Shown here: in pieces, positions 1-7,076 of the stretch
How positions within the stretch are numbered: the first letter of the stretch is position 1
How the letters are laid out: each line of letters starts with the position of its first letter
Assembly (NCBI GenBank): GCA_012838435.1
Contig: DUPH01000162.1
Coordinates: 1-35,428 of the forward strand
DNA: 35,428 nucleotides
Direction of reading: 5' to 3'
Source of the DNA: Lentisphaerota bacterium
GTDB taxonomy: Bacteria; Verrucomicrobiota; Kiritimatiellia; RFP12; UBA1067
Translations under genes and position numbers: made by a program
Notes under the pieces: model-generated
Told to the model about the DNA's origin: nothing
Databases searched by the model: none
What the model saw: the letters and a program-made list of their open reading frames with translations, nothing else

Positions 1-931
1 ACTTGCGGCTGGCGATTTGCACCGTCGAAGCATACAGGATCATGCCGTTGGTCGGCGCGTAGATCTTGCTTTTCGAGATCTGGAAATTGAGCTCCGCCAG
101 CCGGTTGGTAGCGCGGTCGCGCTCGCGAGTCCGCGCGTTTACCTCAGTCTCCACCTGACGTAAGGACGCCTTGTTTTGCCATTTGACACGCGCTAGTGCG
201 CGTTCCGCCTTACGGCGCGAGCTTTCCAAGGTTGACCGCTGCTGCAACACCGTATAGTTGGTCAACACATTGATCTTACTCATCGCCATCTCAAGGTCGA
301 GCTTCTTGCGCTGTAACGCCAACTCGTCGGCTTGCAACTCCGTGCGTGTCAGAAATCCTTCCTTGGCTAAACGTTGCGACCACTCCAGCTTCTCGGCGGC
401 GCGCTTCAACTCCTCATCAGCCAGCGCGATATCCGCATCGTACTGCCGCACCTGTTGCGGGTAGTCGCCCTTCTGATACTTTTCAAGAGCCATGTTCGCC
501 AACATCAGATCCACTTCGCGGTCCAACAGCGCCGCCTCGCAATCACCTTGCGTGATCCCGAGCTTCTCTTCGGCAATGATCAGATTCGCTTCGGCATTCG
601 CCACCTTGATCTCTTGCTCATTTTTCTTCTCAATCAGATCGCTAGAGTCAAACTCCAGCAACAGGTCGCCGGGCTGCACGTTGACACCTTCGTCGATCAC
701 CCAGATCACGGTGTTGTTCCCCTCAAGCTCACTGGAGATCACCGCCTTGTCCCGGCTTTGAATTGAGCCGCCCGATGTCACGGCGATTGTCAGCGGTCCG
801 CGTTGCACGGTGAAGACGGGCACCTGTTCACCCACCGCACCGCTCTTGCGCGTGAACATCCAGACCGTCCCCGCCAGCACAACAACAAGTGTACCGATGA
901 TCCATTTTTTCTTTGAACGCTTCTTAACCAT
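1..931 (-). CDS. HlyD-family periplasmic adaptor (membrane fusion) protein, C-terminus cut by window edge
   Basis: The 310 residues visible start MVKKRSKKKW, a basic N-terminus followed by one transmembrane anchor (about residues 10-26). A lipoyl/barrel-sandwich half-motif follows (residues about 45-95, containing VISSELEGN and VQPGDLLLEFDSSDL), then a long alpha-helical hairpin rich in E, K, R and A (about 95-290), and then the return strand with KIYAPTNGMI, where the frame runs off the window. This is the architecture of adaptors that join an inner-membrane transporter to a TolC channel, in RND/MacA-type or ABC exporters. The start codon overlaps the stop of the TolC-like gene by 8 nt (924-931), so the two are translationally coupled. 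GGAGAGG upstream is a good ribosome-binding site. The inner-membrane pump is not in the window and probably follows beyond base 1, so the substrate cannot be told. Confidence 0.9.
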   Translation of the reverse strand, partial: MVKKRSKKKWIIGTLVVVLAGTVWMFTRKSGAVGEQVPVFTVQRGPLTIAVTSGGSIQSRDKAVISSELEGNNTVIWVIDEGVNVQPGDLLLEFDSSDLIEKKNEQEIKVANAEANLIIAEEKLGITQGDCEAALLDREVDLMLANMALEKYQKGDYPQQVRQYDADIALADEELKRAAEKLEWSQRLAKEGFLTRTELQADELALQRKKLDLEMAMSKINVLTNYTVLQQRSTLESSRRKAERALARVKWQNKASLRQVETEVNARTRERDRATNRLAELNFQISKSKIYAPTNGMILYASTVQIASRK

Positions 932-2660
932 GATCCTCTCCGCTGGCCTCAATCCACATGCCAGTATCCGAAATCTTCAACACCCCCATATCGCGCTGCA
1001 GCTCGAGATCGCTCACCAGCCACTCGATCAACACCTTGCACAATGCGTTGCGCGCGTCTAACAAATTCTTCTGCGCCTCGAGCACGTCACGCATCTCCGC
1101 GCGTCCCGACTGCTGGAACAGCGCGTTGCTCTCTACACGAAGGCGTGCCACCTTGACCGCCTCAACCTGATTCACATACGAGGCTCGCGCTGCAACCAGA
1201 TTACGCAATCCACTGCGCACCGCCTGTTTGACGGCGTCCTCGCGCTCCTCCAGCGATCGCTTGGCCTGCTCCAGAGCGATCAACTGCTTGCGAAACACAT
1301 TACGTTCCCGCCGACGGTTCCAAGGCCAGTCGGCACGCACACCGGCATCCCACGTCTCCTCGCCTTCAAATCCGCTTTCACCGGTCGCGCGCGCCCGGTC
1401 CAGCCGCGCACCGCCGGTAAGCGCGACATCCGCGCGCAGCGCATCCGCCGCGATCTTCACGGCGCGCTCCGAATCTTCAACACGACAGCGCGTAACAAAC
1501 AGATCATGCCGTTCAGACAGCGCGATGCGGCATGACTCCGCCTCGTCCGGATAGGCCGCCACCGCGTCGTCGCTGGCTTGCGCCCAACGTTCCATCTTTT
1601 GCTCCAACCGCTCGACCTCCGCCAGGTCCACCTCAACGCGCGCTTCCGGCGGCAGACCGAGCTTGAGCTTGAGCGCATCAAGCTTGACCTCATAGTTCTT
1701 ACGCGCGTCAATCACGCTCTTGTTCGCCGCCAGCAAGTCGGAGCGCGCTTGGTCGACCTGAATGCGCTGCAAGCGTCCGGCTTCGAACATCATCTCGGCA
1801 CGGCGGCTGTTCTCGGCCAGATTGCGCTCGTTATCCAGCGCGTTCTGCACCCGCTGCACATACTCGATCACATCGAAGTAGGCAACCGCCACCGAAACCG
1901 CATACGTCTGCCGGTAGTGCTCAAACGCGCGGATCGCGTAAACCAGATTCCGCTCCGCCTGTGTCAACGGCTCACGCACGATGTCGCGCCCGGCACCGCG
2001 CATCAGCGGCAGCGTCATGGTCAGGTCGCCGGTTATCCCGAGCGAGCGCCAATCATCGCGCAACAGACTCACGACATCCAGCGCCAGACTGCCCGCGACC
2101 TCCGCGCCGCTCTCAAATTTGCGCGCGAAACCACCCGCCGTGCGCCCGGTGGCTTTCTCCGCTTCCGGATCGCCAGAGAGCAGCCCCAGCATCATACCGC
2201 TGAAGGTGGTGTCGAACTGATACTGCTGATAATCAAGATCAAGTGCGGAGGTAAACACCGCCTCCTTCATGTTCTGGTAGGTGCGGTCATTACGCGCGGC
2301 CACGCACATGGCGTCCGGCAACGAGAGCGTCAACACGCCATTTGAAACCGAGAACGGGGCTGCATGCGGAATCTTGGGGAACACCACACCCTGCTCGCCG
2401 CGCACGACCGCCAGCAACGCAATACGCAACGTCAAGGCGTCCGCCGGACGGTGAACGTCAAACTCTCGGGTGCTGCCGCTCTGCTGCTGCCAGAACTCCG
2501 TCGCCAAGCGCACGCCGGTCTCGTTGCTTTCGCGGTAAGCCTTCTCGGGCGTCATACACCCGGTTGCCACCACCATCGCGACCAACGCCGCAACGGCACA
2601 GCCAGCCGCAGCCAACCGCCAGGCAACACTCTCACGCAGGTTTTTCCCTGCCATCCACAT
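924..2660 (-). CDS. TolC-like outer membrane efflux lipoprotein
   Basis: Predicted outer-membrane channel of a tripartite efflux system, about 578 residues. The chosen ATG at 2660 follows a GGGGGAAGAG ribosome-binding site; an open frame continues to 2699 but lacks one. A signal peptide with a hydrophobic stretch (AVAALVAMVVATGC) ends in a lipobox-like ATGC, so the mature protein should be lipid-anchored at that Cys. Two long coiled-coil helical regions (the second around SRRAEMMFEAGRLQRIQVDQ) and the late YVNQVEAVKVARLR...LEAQKNLLDARNAL segment match the outer-membrane efflux protein repeat. An N-terminal segment with little resemblance to classic TolC makes it longer than usual. It lies directly upstream of, and overlaps, the adaptor gene, so channel and adaptor are made together. 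The family call is firm; the cargo is unknown. Confidence 0.9.
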   Translation of the reverse strand: MWMAGKNLRESVAWRLAAAGCAVAALVAMVVATGCMTPEKAYRESNETGVRLATEFWQQQSGSTREFDVHRPADALTLRIALLAVVRGEQGVVFPKIPHAAPFSVSNGVLTLSLPDAMCVAARNDRTYQNMKEAVFTSALDLDYQQYQFDTTFSGMMLGLLSGDPEAEKATGRTAGGFARKFESGAEVAGSLALDVVSLLRDDWRSLGITGDLTMTLPLMRGAGRDIVREPLTQAERNLVYAIRAFEHYRQTYAVSVAVAYFDVIEYVQRVQNALDNERNLAENSRRAEMMFEAGRLQRIQVDQARSDLLAANKSVIDARKNYEVKLDALKLKLGLPPEARVEVDLAEVERLEQKMERWAQASDDAVAAYPDEAESCRIALSERHDLFVTRCRVEDSERAVKIAADALRADVALTGGARLDRARATGESGFEGEETWDAGVRADWPWNRRRERNVFRKQLIALEQAKRSLEEREDAVKQAVRSGLRNLVAARASYVNQVEAVKVARLRVESNALFQQSGRAEMRDVLEAQKNLLDARNALCKVLIEWLVSDLELQRDMGVLKISDTGMWIEASGEDHG

Positions 2661-2746
2661 AAACTCTTCCCCCATACACTCACCATGCGGCGCGCGCATT
2701 CGCTCCCCAGACGGCGCCCACCGTGACCTTCTGGTCTAAACACTCA

Positions 2747-2876
2747 TGCGGGCAAGCCCGCAACCCAATTATTCCATCTCACGTCATCGGGCTTGCGAAG
2801 CGCAGGGAGGGGCAAGCGTCTGCTTGCCTGCGGACGAGCGACGCTCGTCCCTCCCATCCTTCCGCATAGCGGAAGG
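2747..2876. repeat. Cluster of four short perfect hairpins
   Basis: Four inverted repeats lie in 130 bp: TGCGGGC/GCCCGCA with a 2-nt loop (2747-2762); GGCAAGC/GCTTGCC with a 4-nt loop (2811-2828); GGACGAGCG/CGCTCGTCC around a single A (2832-2850); and CCTTCCGC/GCGGAAGG with a 3-nt loop (2858-2876). No T-run follows any of them, so they are not ordinary terminators. They look like intergenic palindromic (REP-like) elements. Confidence 0.85.
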
Positions 2877-2927
2877 CGGCTCGTGGGGACACTCGCCCTC
2901 CAACCTTCGCGCCTTCGCGTGAAACAA

Positions 2928-2969
2928 CAGAGCAGTGCTTTTACACTCATCATTGCGGCCAGCCCTGCA
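2928..2969 (+). repeat. Dispersed intergenic repeat B, copy 1
   Basis: Begins CAGAGCAGTGCTTTTACACT. The first 30 bases match the copy at 29810-29850 at 23 positions by eye. A third copy lies on the minus strand at 17510-17546. It sits just before the octad repeats, as copy 2 does. Confidence 0.65.
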
Positions 2970-2979
2970 CCTCCAAAAA

Positions 2980-3115
2980 CCTCTGTGATCTCTGTGCTCT
3001 CTGTGGTTAAAAAACCGAGCAGTGCCCTCCAAAAGCCTCTGCGTCTCTGCGTCTCTGCGTTAAACAAACCCGAGCAGTGTCCTCCAAAAACCTCTGCGTC
3101 GCTGCGTTAACAAAC
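2980..3115 (+). repeat. Octad (TCTCTGCG) repeat modules
   Basis: Three modules of CTCTGTG or TCTCTGCG octads, each ending in a GTTAAA-like tail. The later modules are introduced by GAGCAGTG(C/T)CCTCCAAAA. On the minus strand they read as ETQRRR or HREHRDHR peptides, a known source of spurious proteins in many environmental genomes. The last module runs into the 3' end of the aldolase gene, whose final codons (ending VC) and TAA stop lie inside the repeat. A further copy is at 29884-29940. Confidence 0.85.
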
Positions 3116-4177
3116 CTGCTTCGCTCGGTACGATTCAACCTCCCAATTCTCGATGAATCCGCGCGCGCGGTCGCTCAAATACCGTATGCCGCCGAAGGCG
3201 CGCGCCAATCGCTTCACGCCGGCTCCGTCACGCGCCAACTCCAACGCCAGCCGCGCGCCCTTGTCGTTCGCGCCAACGCCCAGCACCGCGCTGTTCGTCA
3301 CAACCACGCGCGGCGCATAGCCGCGCACCTGCTGGAAGGCGCGCAGGTTGTCGACCGTCAGCGCACCTTCATACGGATACGACTTTGCGTACACAATATG
3401 ATCCGGCGAGATCGGCCCGTCGCCGACCTCAAAGCGACCGGCCGCCGCCACCGCGCCGGCGTCCGCCCCCAGCGCTTCGGCCAGCACACCATGCCACGCC
3501 GCCACCCGCGCGGCCTCCGGCACCAGCCCCTCCGGCACGGTAGCATCGACGCCCGCCGCCGCGTAGGCGTCCGCCAGCGTCTGCATTACGCGCGCATACG
3601 TCGCGCGCACCTCATCCGCCGTATCGCCGGAGACAAAGACGCCGTGATTTTCCAGAAAGATCAATGCAGGCTCGCACCCCTGCCGCGCGCGATACTCCCG
3701 GATCGCCTCGCGCACCGCCATGCAGAGCGTGTATCCGGGATCGGTGTAGGGCACCCACAGCGCATCCGGAAAAAGACGCGCGGCGGCCACGCTGCCGCCC
3801 ACGGCGCAGGTCATCCCGTTGACCGCCATCGGATGGGTATGCACCACAAAACGCGCCGCCAGCGAATCGTGCAGCGGTGCCTCGACCGACGCGCGCCCCG
3901 GTGTCTCAGGCTTGACCGCCGCCGCCATCATGTTCTTCACCAGTTCCTCGCGCGCCGCCGCATCGTCCGGCGTCTGCGCGGTATAGAGATCCGCCAGCCG
4001 CGCACGATCCAGCGCCACGAAACCTTGCGGCGTGAGCGCGGCCAACGTGGTGCCGGAAGGCTTGACCCACAGCGTGTCGTCAGTCTTGCAGGAAGTGTTG
4101 CCGCCGCCGGCTTTGACATACTCGTCGCTGCCGAATTCGTGGGACAACTGGGTGATGGTGTCTAACAGGCTCGTCAT
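3107..4177 (-). CDS. Class II aldolase/adducin family protein, probable L-rhamnulose-1-phosphate aldolase
   Basis: Predicted zinc-dependent aldolase of 356 residues that would split a ketose 1-phosphate (rhamnulose- or fuculose-1-phosphate) into dihydroxyacetone phosphate and lactaldehyde. Visible family marks are the phosphate-binding GGGNTS (24-29), the KPSGT motif (39-43), the HTH zinc ligands (113 and 115) in VVHTHPMAVNG, and the third histidine in ENHGVF (about 178). It is longer than E. coli RhaD (about 275) and lacks the dehydrogenase domain of bifunctional RhaD proteins. The ATG at 4177 is preferred; an upstream TTG at 4195 in frame has no better ribosome-binding site. It lies about 70 bp downstream of rhaA on the same strand, which is the main reason to assign rhamnose. 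Its last codons overlap an octad repeat. Family certain, substrate inferred. Confidence 0.85.
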   Translation of the reverse strand: MTSLLDTITQLSHEFGSDEYVKAGGGNTSCKTDDTLWVKPSGTTLAALTPQGFVALDRARLADLYTAQTPDDAAAREELVKNMMAAAVKPETPGRASVEAPLHDSLAARFVVHTHPMAVNGMTCAVGGSVAAARLFPDALWVPYTDPGYTLCMAVREAIREYRARQGCEPALIFLENHGVFVSGDTADEVRATYARVMQTLADAYAAAGVDATVPEGLVPEAARVAAWHGVLAEALGADAGAVAAAGRFEVGDGPISPDHIVYAKSYPYEGALTVDNLRAFQQVRGYAPRVVVTNSAVLGVGANDKGARLALELARDGAGVKRLARAFGGIRYLSDRARGFIENWEVESYRAKQVC

Positions 4178-4248
4178 AACTGATTTGATTTGCAAAGGTG
4201 GTCATGCCGCAGGAGAGGCGTCACGCCTCCCCTACGACGCTGCGGCGA

Positions 4249-5511
4249 TTAGCGCTTCGACAACACGTTGGCCTCGTAGGTCTTGACCTCCTGCAACCAC
4301 GCCGTGTCCAGCGGCACATCTTCATCCTCGCAGAACTTGTCCCAGATCGCGCCGAACGGCATCGTCTTCGCCGTTTCGGTCCAGGCCAGACGCGACGCGT
4401 AATCTTCGCTCTTCTCGGCATCGGTCATCAGCTTGATCGGTTCGAGCATGGCGAAGAGCAACGCCTTCTGCATGGCACGCACGCCGATCACCCACGCCGC
4501 GATGCGGTTGATGCTGGCGTCGAAGTAGTCGAGCCCGATATGCACGCGCTTGAACTGATCGAGGCGCACCAGTTCCTGGGCAATGGCGAGCAGGTCATCG
4601 TTCACGATCACCACATGGTCGCTGTCCCAACGGACACCGCGACTGACGTGGAGCAGGATCTCCGGCACGAACAACAGGCAGGCGGAGAGCTTGTCCGAGA
4701 TCGTCTCCGTCGGGTGGTAGTGGCCGGCGTCCAGTGTCAACACCTTCTGGTTCTTGACCGCGTATCCCATGTAAAACTCGTGCGAGCCGACCGTGTAGCT
4801 TTCAGCGCCGATGCCGAAAAGCTTGGACTCAATGGCATCCAGCATGTGCTTGGGGCTGAACTGCTCCTCGAAGCAGATATCCAGCGAGTCATTCAGAATC
4901 TTACGGGGTGTCGCGCGGTCAGCCGGAATGTCCTTAAAGCCGTCCGGAATCCAGACGTTGTTGACGCAGGGCGAGCCTAGCGCCTTGCCGATCGCCGCCG
5001 CGATGCGCCGCGTGGCGATGGTGTGGCGGATCCAGAAGTCGCGGATCTTCTTCTTGCGGCTGGCCAGCGAAAAGCCGTCGAACATCGGGTGCGAGAAGAG
5101 GGTCGGATTGAAGTCCATGCCCAGCCCGTTTTTCTTGGCCCAGTCAATCCAGCCCTTGAAGTGCTCAGGCTGCAGCGCATCACGGTCGACCTTCTTACCT
5201 TTTTCAAACTCAGCGTAACAGGCGTGCACATTCACGCGATGCGAACCGCCGATCAACGAGAAGACAAAATCAAGGTCGCCGCGCAGCTCCTGCGGCGTGC
5301 GGGCGCGCCCCGGATAATTGCCGGTCGTCTGGATGCCGCCCGTGAGATCGCCGTCAGGGTTCTCGAAACCGCGCACGTCATCGCCCTGCCAGCAGTGCAG
5401 CGAAATCGGGATCTTCACCAACTTCTTCAGGGCCGCTTCCGCATCGACTCCAAGTTCCGCATACCGTTCACATGCCAGTTTGTATGCCGCTTCAACGCTC
5501 TTTTTGCTCAT
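4249..5511 (-). CDS. rhaA: L-rhamnose isomerase
   Basis: Cytoplasmic, metal-dependent aldose-ketose isomerase converting L-rhamnose to L-rhamnulose, the first step of rhamnose catabolism. The 420 residues match the usual length (about 419). Characteristic stretches are PISLHCWQGDDVRGFE (36-51), the TGGIQTTGNYPG loop, GGSHRVNVHACY, MDFNPTLFSHPM, and the metal/substrate-binding run SHEFYMGYAVKNQ...TLDAGHYHPTE. A GAGGAG ribosome-binding site stands about 12 nt before the ATG. The aldolase gene follows about 70 bp downstream. No rhamnulokinase or regulator is present, so the pathway is completed elsewhere in the genome. The upstream 250 bp, shared with the divergent tRNA gene, must hold its promoter, but no strong minus-strand match was found. 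Confidence 0.96.
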   Translation of the reverse strand: MSKKSVEAAYKLACERYAELGVDAEAALKKLVKIPISLHCWQGDDVRGFENPDGDLTGGIQTTGNYPGRARTPQELRGDLDFVFSLIGGSHRVNVHACYAEFEKGKKVDRDALQPEHFKGWIDWAKKNGLGMDFNPTLFSHPMFDGFSLASRKKKIRDFWIRHTIATRRIAAAIGKALGSPCVNNVWIPDGFKDIPADRATPRKILNDSLDICFEEQFSPKHMLDAIESKLFGIGAESYTVGSHEFYMGYAVKNQKVLTLDAGHYHPTETISDKLSACLLFVPEILLHVSRGVRWDSDHVVIVNDDLLAIAQELVRLDQFKRVHIGLDYFDASINRIAAWVIGVRAMQKALLFAMLEPIKLMTDAEKSEDYASRLAWTETAKTMPFGAIWDKFCEDEDVPLDTAWLQEVKTYEANVLSKR

Positions 5512-5692
5512 GGATACTCTGCTCCTCTCTGGTTTCCGCCATGGACGGAAACGGATTCACCTGACTCTGACAACGGGGAACGACCGTCCCCGCCTCCGAC
5601 ATCTTTAAAACAAAGCTCTTATCTTACACTCCACGCCCATTAACTTCCAGCCAGAATGTCAGCAAACGAAAACAAAAAACCTCAAAAGAGCA

Positions 5693-5721
5693 TTGACAGC
5701 GCAAAACCGATCGTTTAGAGT
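5693..5721 (+). promoter_or_regulatory. Sigma70-like promoter for tRNA-Phe (and probably mnmA)
   Basis: A perfect -35 TTGACA (5693-5698) and a -10 TAGAGT (5716-5721) are separated by exactly 17 nt. Transcription would start near 5728, about 40 nt before the tRNA. No terminator is seen between the tRNA and mnmA, so read-through is likely. Confidence 0.75.
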
Positions 5722-5769
5722 GGCACCCGTTTTTCCCCCAAGAAGGGGTTTTCCGAAAACGACGGTTGT

Positions 5770-5845
<76 letters not shown>

Positions 5846-5887
5846 TTTTTTTACACATTTCCCGTCCAACTCCCGTCAGAATGGCCC

Positions 5888-7039
5888 ATGAGCAACGCAC
5901 GGCAAAATGAGACCCGAGGGCTCACCGTGGCGGTGGGCATGAGCGGTGGAGTGGACTCCGCCGTCGCAGTCTGGCTACTCAAACAACAGGGGTGTGATGT
6001 CATCGGGCTGACAATGAGCATCTGGGATGCCAAACGGCCCTTCACCCCAACAAAGCACAACGCCTGCTACGGTCCGGACGAAGCCGCGAACATCGCGGCG
6101 GCGCGCGCAACGGCTGAACGTCTCGGCATCCCCCACCACACCATACCGCTGGCCGACGAGTATGAACGTCATGTGCTCAGCGCCTTCCGCAACCAAAATC
6201 TGGCGGGGCTCACCCCGAACCCCTGCGCCCTCTGCAACCCTGTCATGAAGTTCGGGCTCCTGCCCGCCCGCGCCCGTGCGCTCGGTATCCGTTTCGATCG
6301 CTTTGCGACCGGCCACTACGCGCGCATCGTACGCGACGAAACCGCCGGGCGTCTCCGTTTGTTGCGCGGTGCGGACCCAGACAAGGATCAATCCTATTTT
6401 CTCGCACGCCTCTCACAGGCGCAATTGGCCGAGATCCTCTTTCCGCTCGGCGACAAGACCAAGCATGAGGTACGCGCGCTTGCGCACGAAGCCGGACTAA
6501 GCGACCTGACCATGAAACCCGAGAGCCAAGATTTCTTTGCGGGGGACGATATCTCGGTCCTCTTCGACGGTGCCGGCACCGTACCCGGCCCGATCGTGGA
6601 TACTACCGGACGCATGCTCGGTCAACACCGCGGCATCATTCACTACACAGTCGGCCAGCGCGACGGCCTCGGAATCGCGGTGGGACGCAAGGTCTACGTC
6701 AAAGAGATCCGTGCCGACTCCAACACGCTGGTCGTGGACGACCGCGAGGGCGTGCTGGCCGACACCTGCCGCGTGACCGACATGCAGTGGATCGCGGAAG
6801 CCCCGCCCGATGCGCCGCGCCCGGTCACCGCCCGGCTGCGCTACCGCCACAAGGGCACCGCCTGCCGCTATACGCTCCGTCCCGACGGCATGCTTGACCT
6901 GCGTTTCGACGAACCGCAGTTTGCCGTGACGCCGGGCCAGATGGCCGCGCTCTACGATGGCGACGAGGTCTTGGGCGGCGGCTGGATCGCCTCCGCGCCG
7001 TGCGCGGAGGCGAAGTTGAATTTAGGATTTAGGATTTAG
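5888..7039 (+). CDS. mnmA: tRNA-specific 2-thiouridylase MnmA
   Basis: ATP-pyrophosphatase that thiolates U34 of tRNA-Lys, -Glu and -Gln. The 383 residues are normal length. The start at 5888 places the PP-loop SGGVDS at 19-24. Other marks are NPCALCNPVMKF (111-122) with C113 and C116, FATGHYA (139-145), KDQSYFL (166-172) and the C-terminal beta-barrel domain with HYTVGQRDGLGI. The position usually written SQ(E/D)ICF, holding the second catalytic cysteine, reads SQDFFAGD here, so that Cys seems to be absent while an extra Cys makes a CxxC. The last codons (NLGFRI) come from a GGATTTA heptad repeat, suggesting that the original stop was replaced by repeat sequence. It is probably co-transcribed with the tRNA gene just upstream. 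Confidence 0.95.
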   Translation: MSNARQNETRGLTVAVGMSGGVDSAVAVWLLKQQGCDVIGLTMSIWDAKRPFTPTKHNACYGPDEAANIAAARATAERLGIPHHTIPLADEYERHVLSAFRNQNLAGLTPNPCALCNPVMKFGLLPARARALGIRFDRFATGHYARIVRDETAGRLRLLRGADPDKDQSYFLARLSQAQLAEILFPLGDKTKHEVRALAHEAGLSDLTMKPESQDFFAGDDISVLFDGAGTVPGPIVDTTGRMLGQHRGIIHYTVGQRDGLGIAVGRKVYVKEIRADSNTLVVDDREGVLADTCRVTDMQWIAEAPPDAPRPVTARLRYRHKGTACRYTLRPDGMLDLRFDEPQFAVTPGQMAALYDGDEVLGGGWIASAPCAEAKLNLGFRI

Positions 7040-7041
7040 GA
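7014..7041 (+). repeat. GGATTTA heptad repeat over the mnmA stop codon
   Basis: AATTTAGGATTTAGGATTTAGG: about three heptads in register. They supply the last five codons and the stop of mnmA. Confidence 0.75.
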
Positions 7042-7076
7042 GTCGTTCTGCATTCACACCATACATCAGGCCCTCA

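Larger units (their letters stand above)
2661..3106. other. Gene-free repeat block between efflux and rhamnose operons
   Basis: No credible gene lies here; short open frames are translations of repeats. The block holds four compact hairpins (2747-2876), one copy of a dispersed repeat at 2928-2969, and three tandem-like modules of CTCTGTG/TCTCTGCG octads (2980-3115). Several modules are joined by a GAGCAGTG-CCTCCAAAA linker. The efflux operon on the left starts here and the aldolase gene on the right ends here, both on the minus strand, so any efflux promoter should lie between about 2661 and 2745. I could not pick out a convincing one. Confidence 0.8.

Noticed and set aside
2744-3067. Short minus-strand proteins with ETQRRR and HREHRDHR motifs
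   Set aside because: They are translations of octad repeats, a well-known source of false genes.
2980-3115. Possible CRISPR array
   Set aside because: The units are 8 nt, the modules are uneven and there are no unique spacers or cas genes.
3077-4165. A 362-residue plus-strand open frame opposite the aldolase
   Set aside because: Its translation is Arg/His-rich with no family pattern, while the minus strand has clear aldolase motifs.
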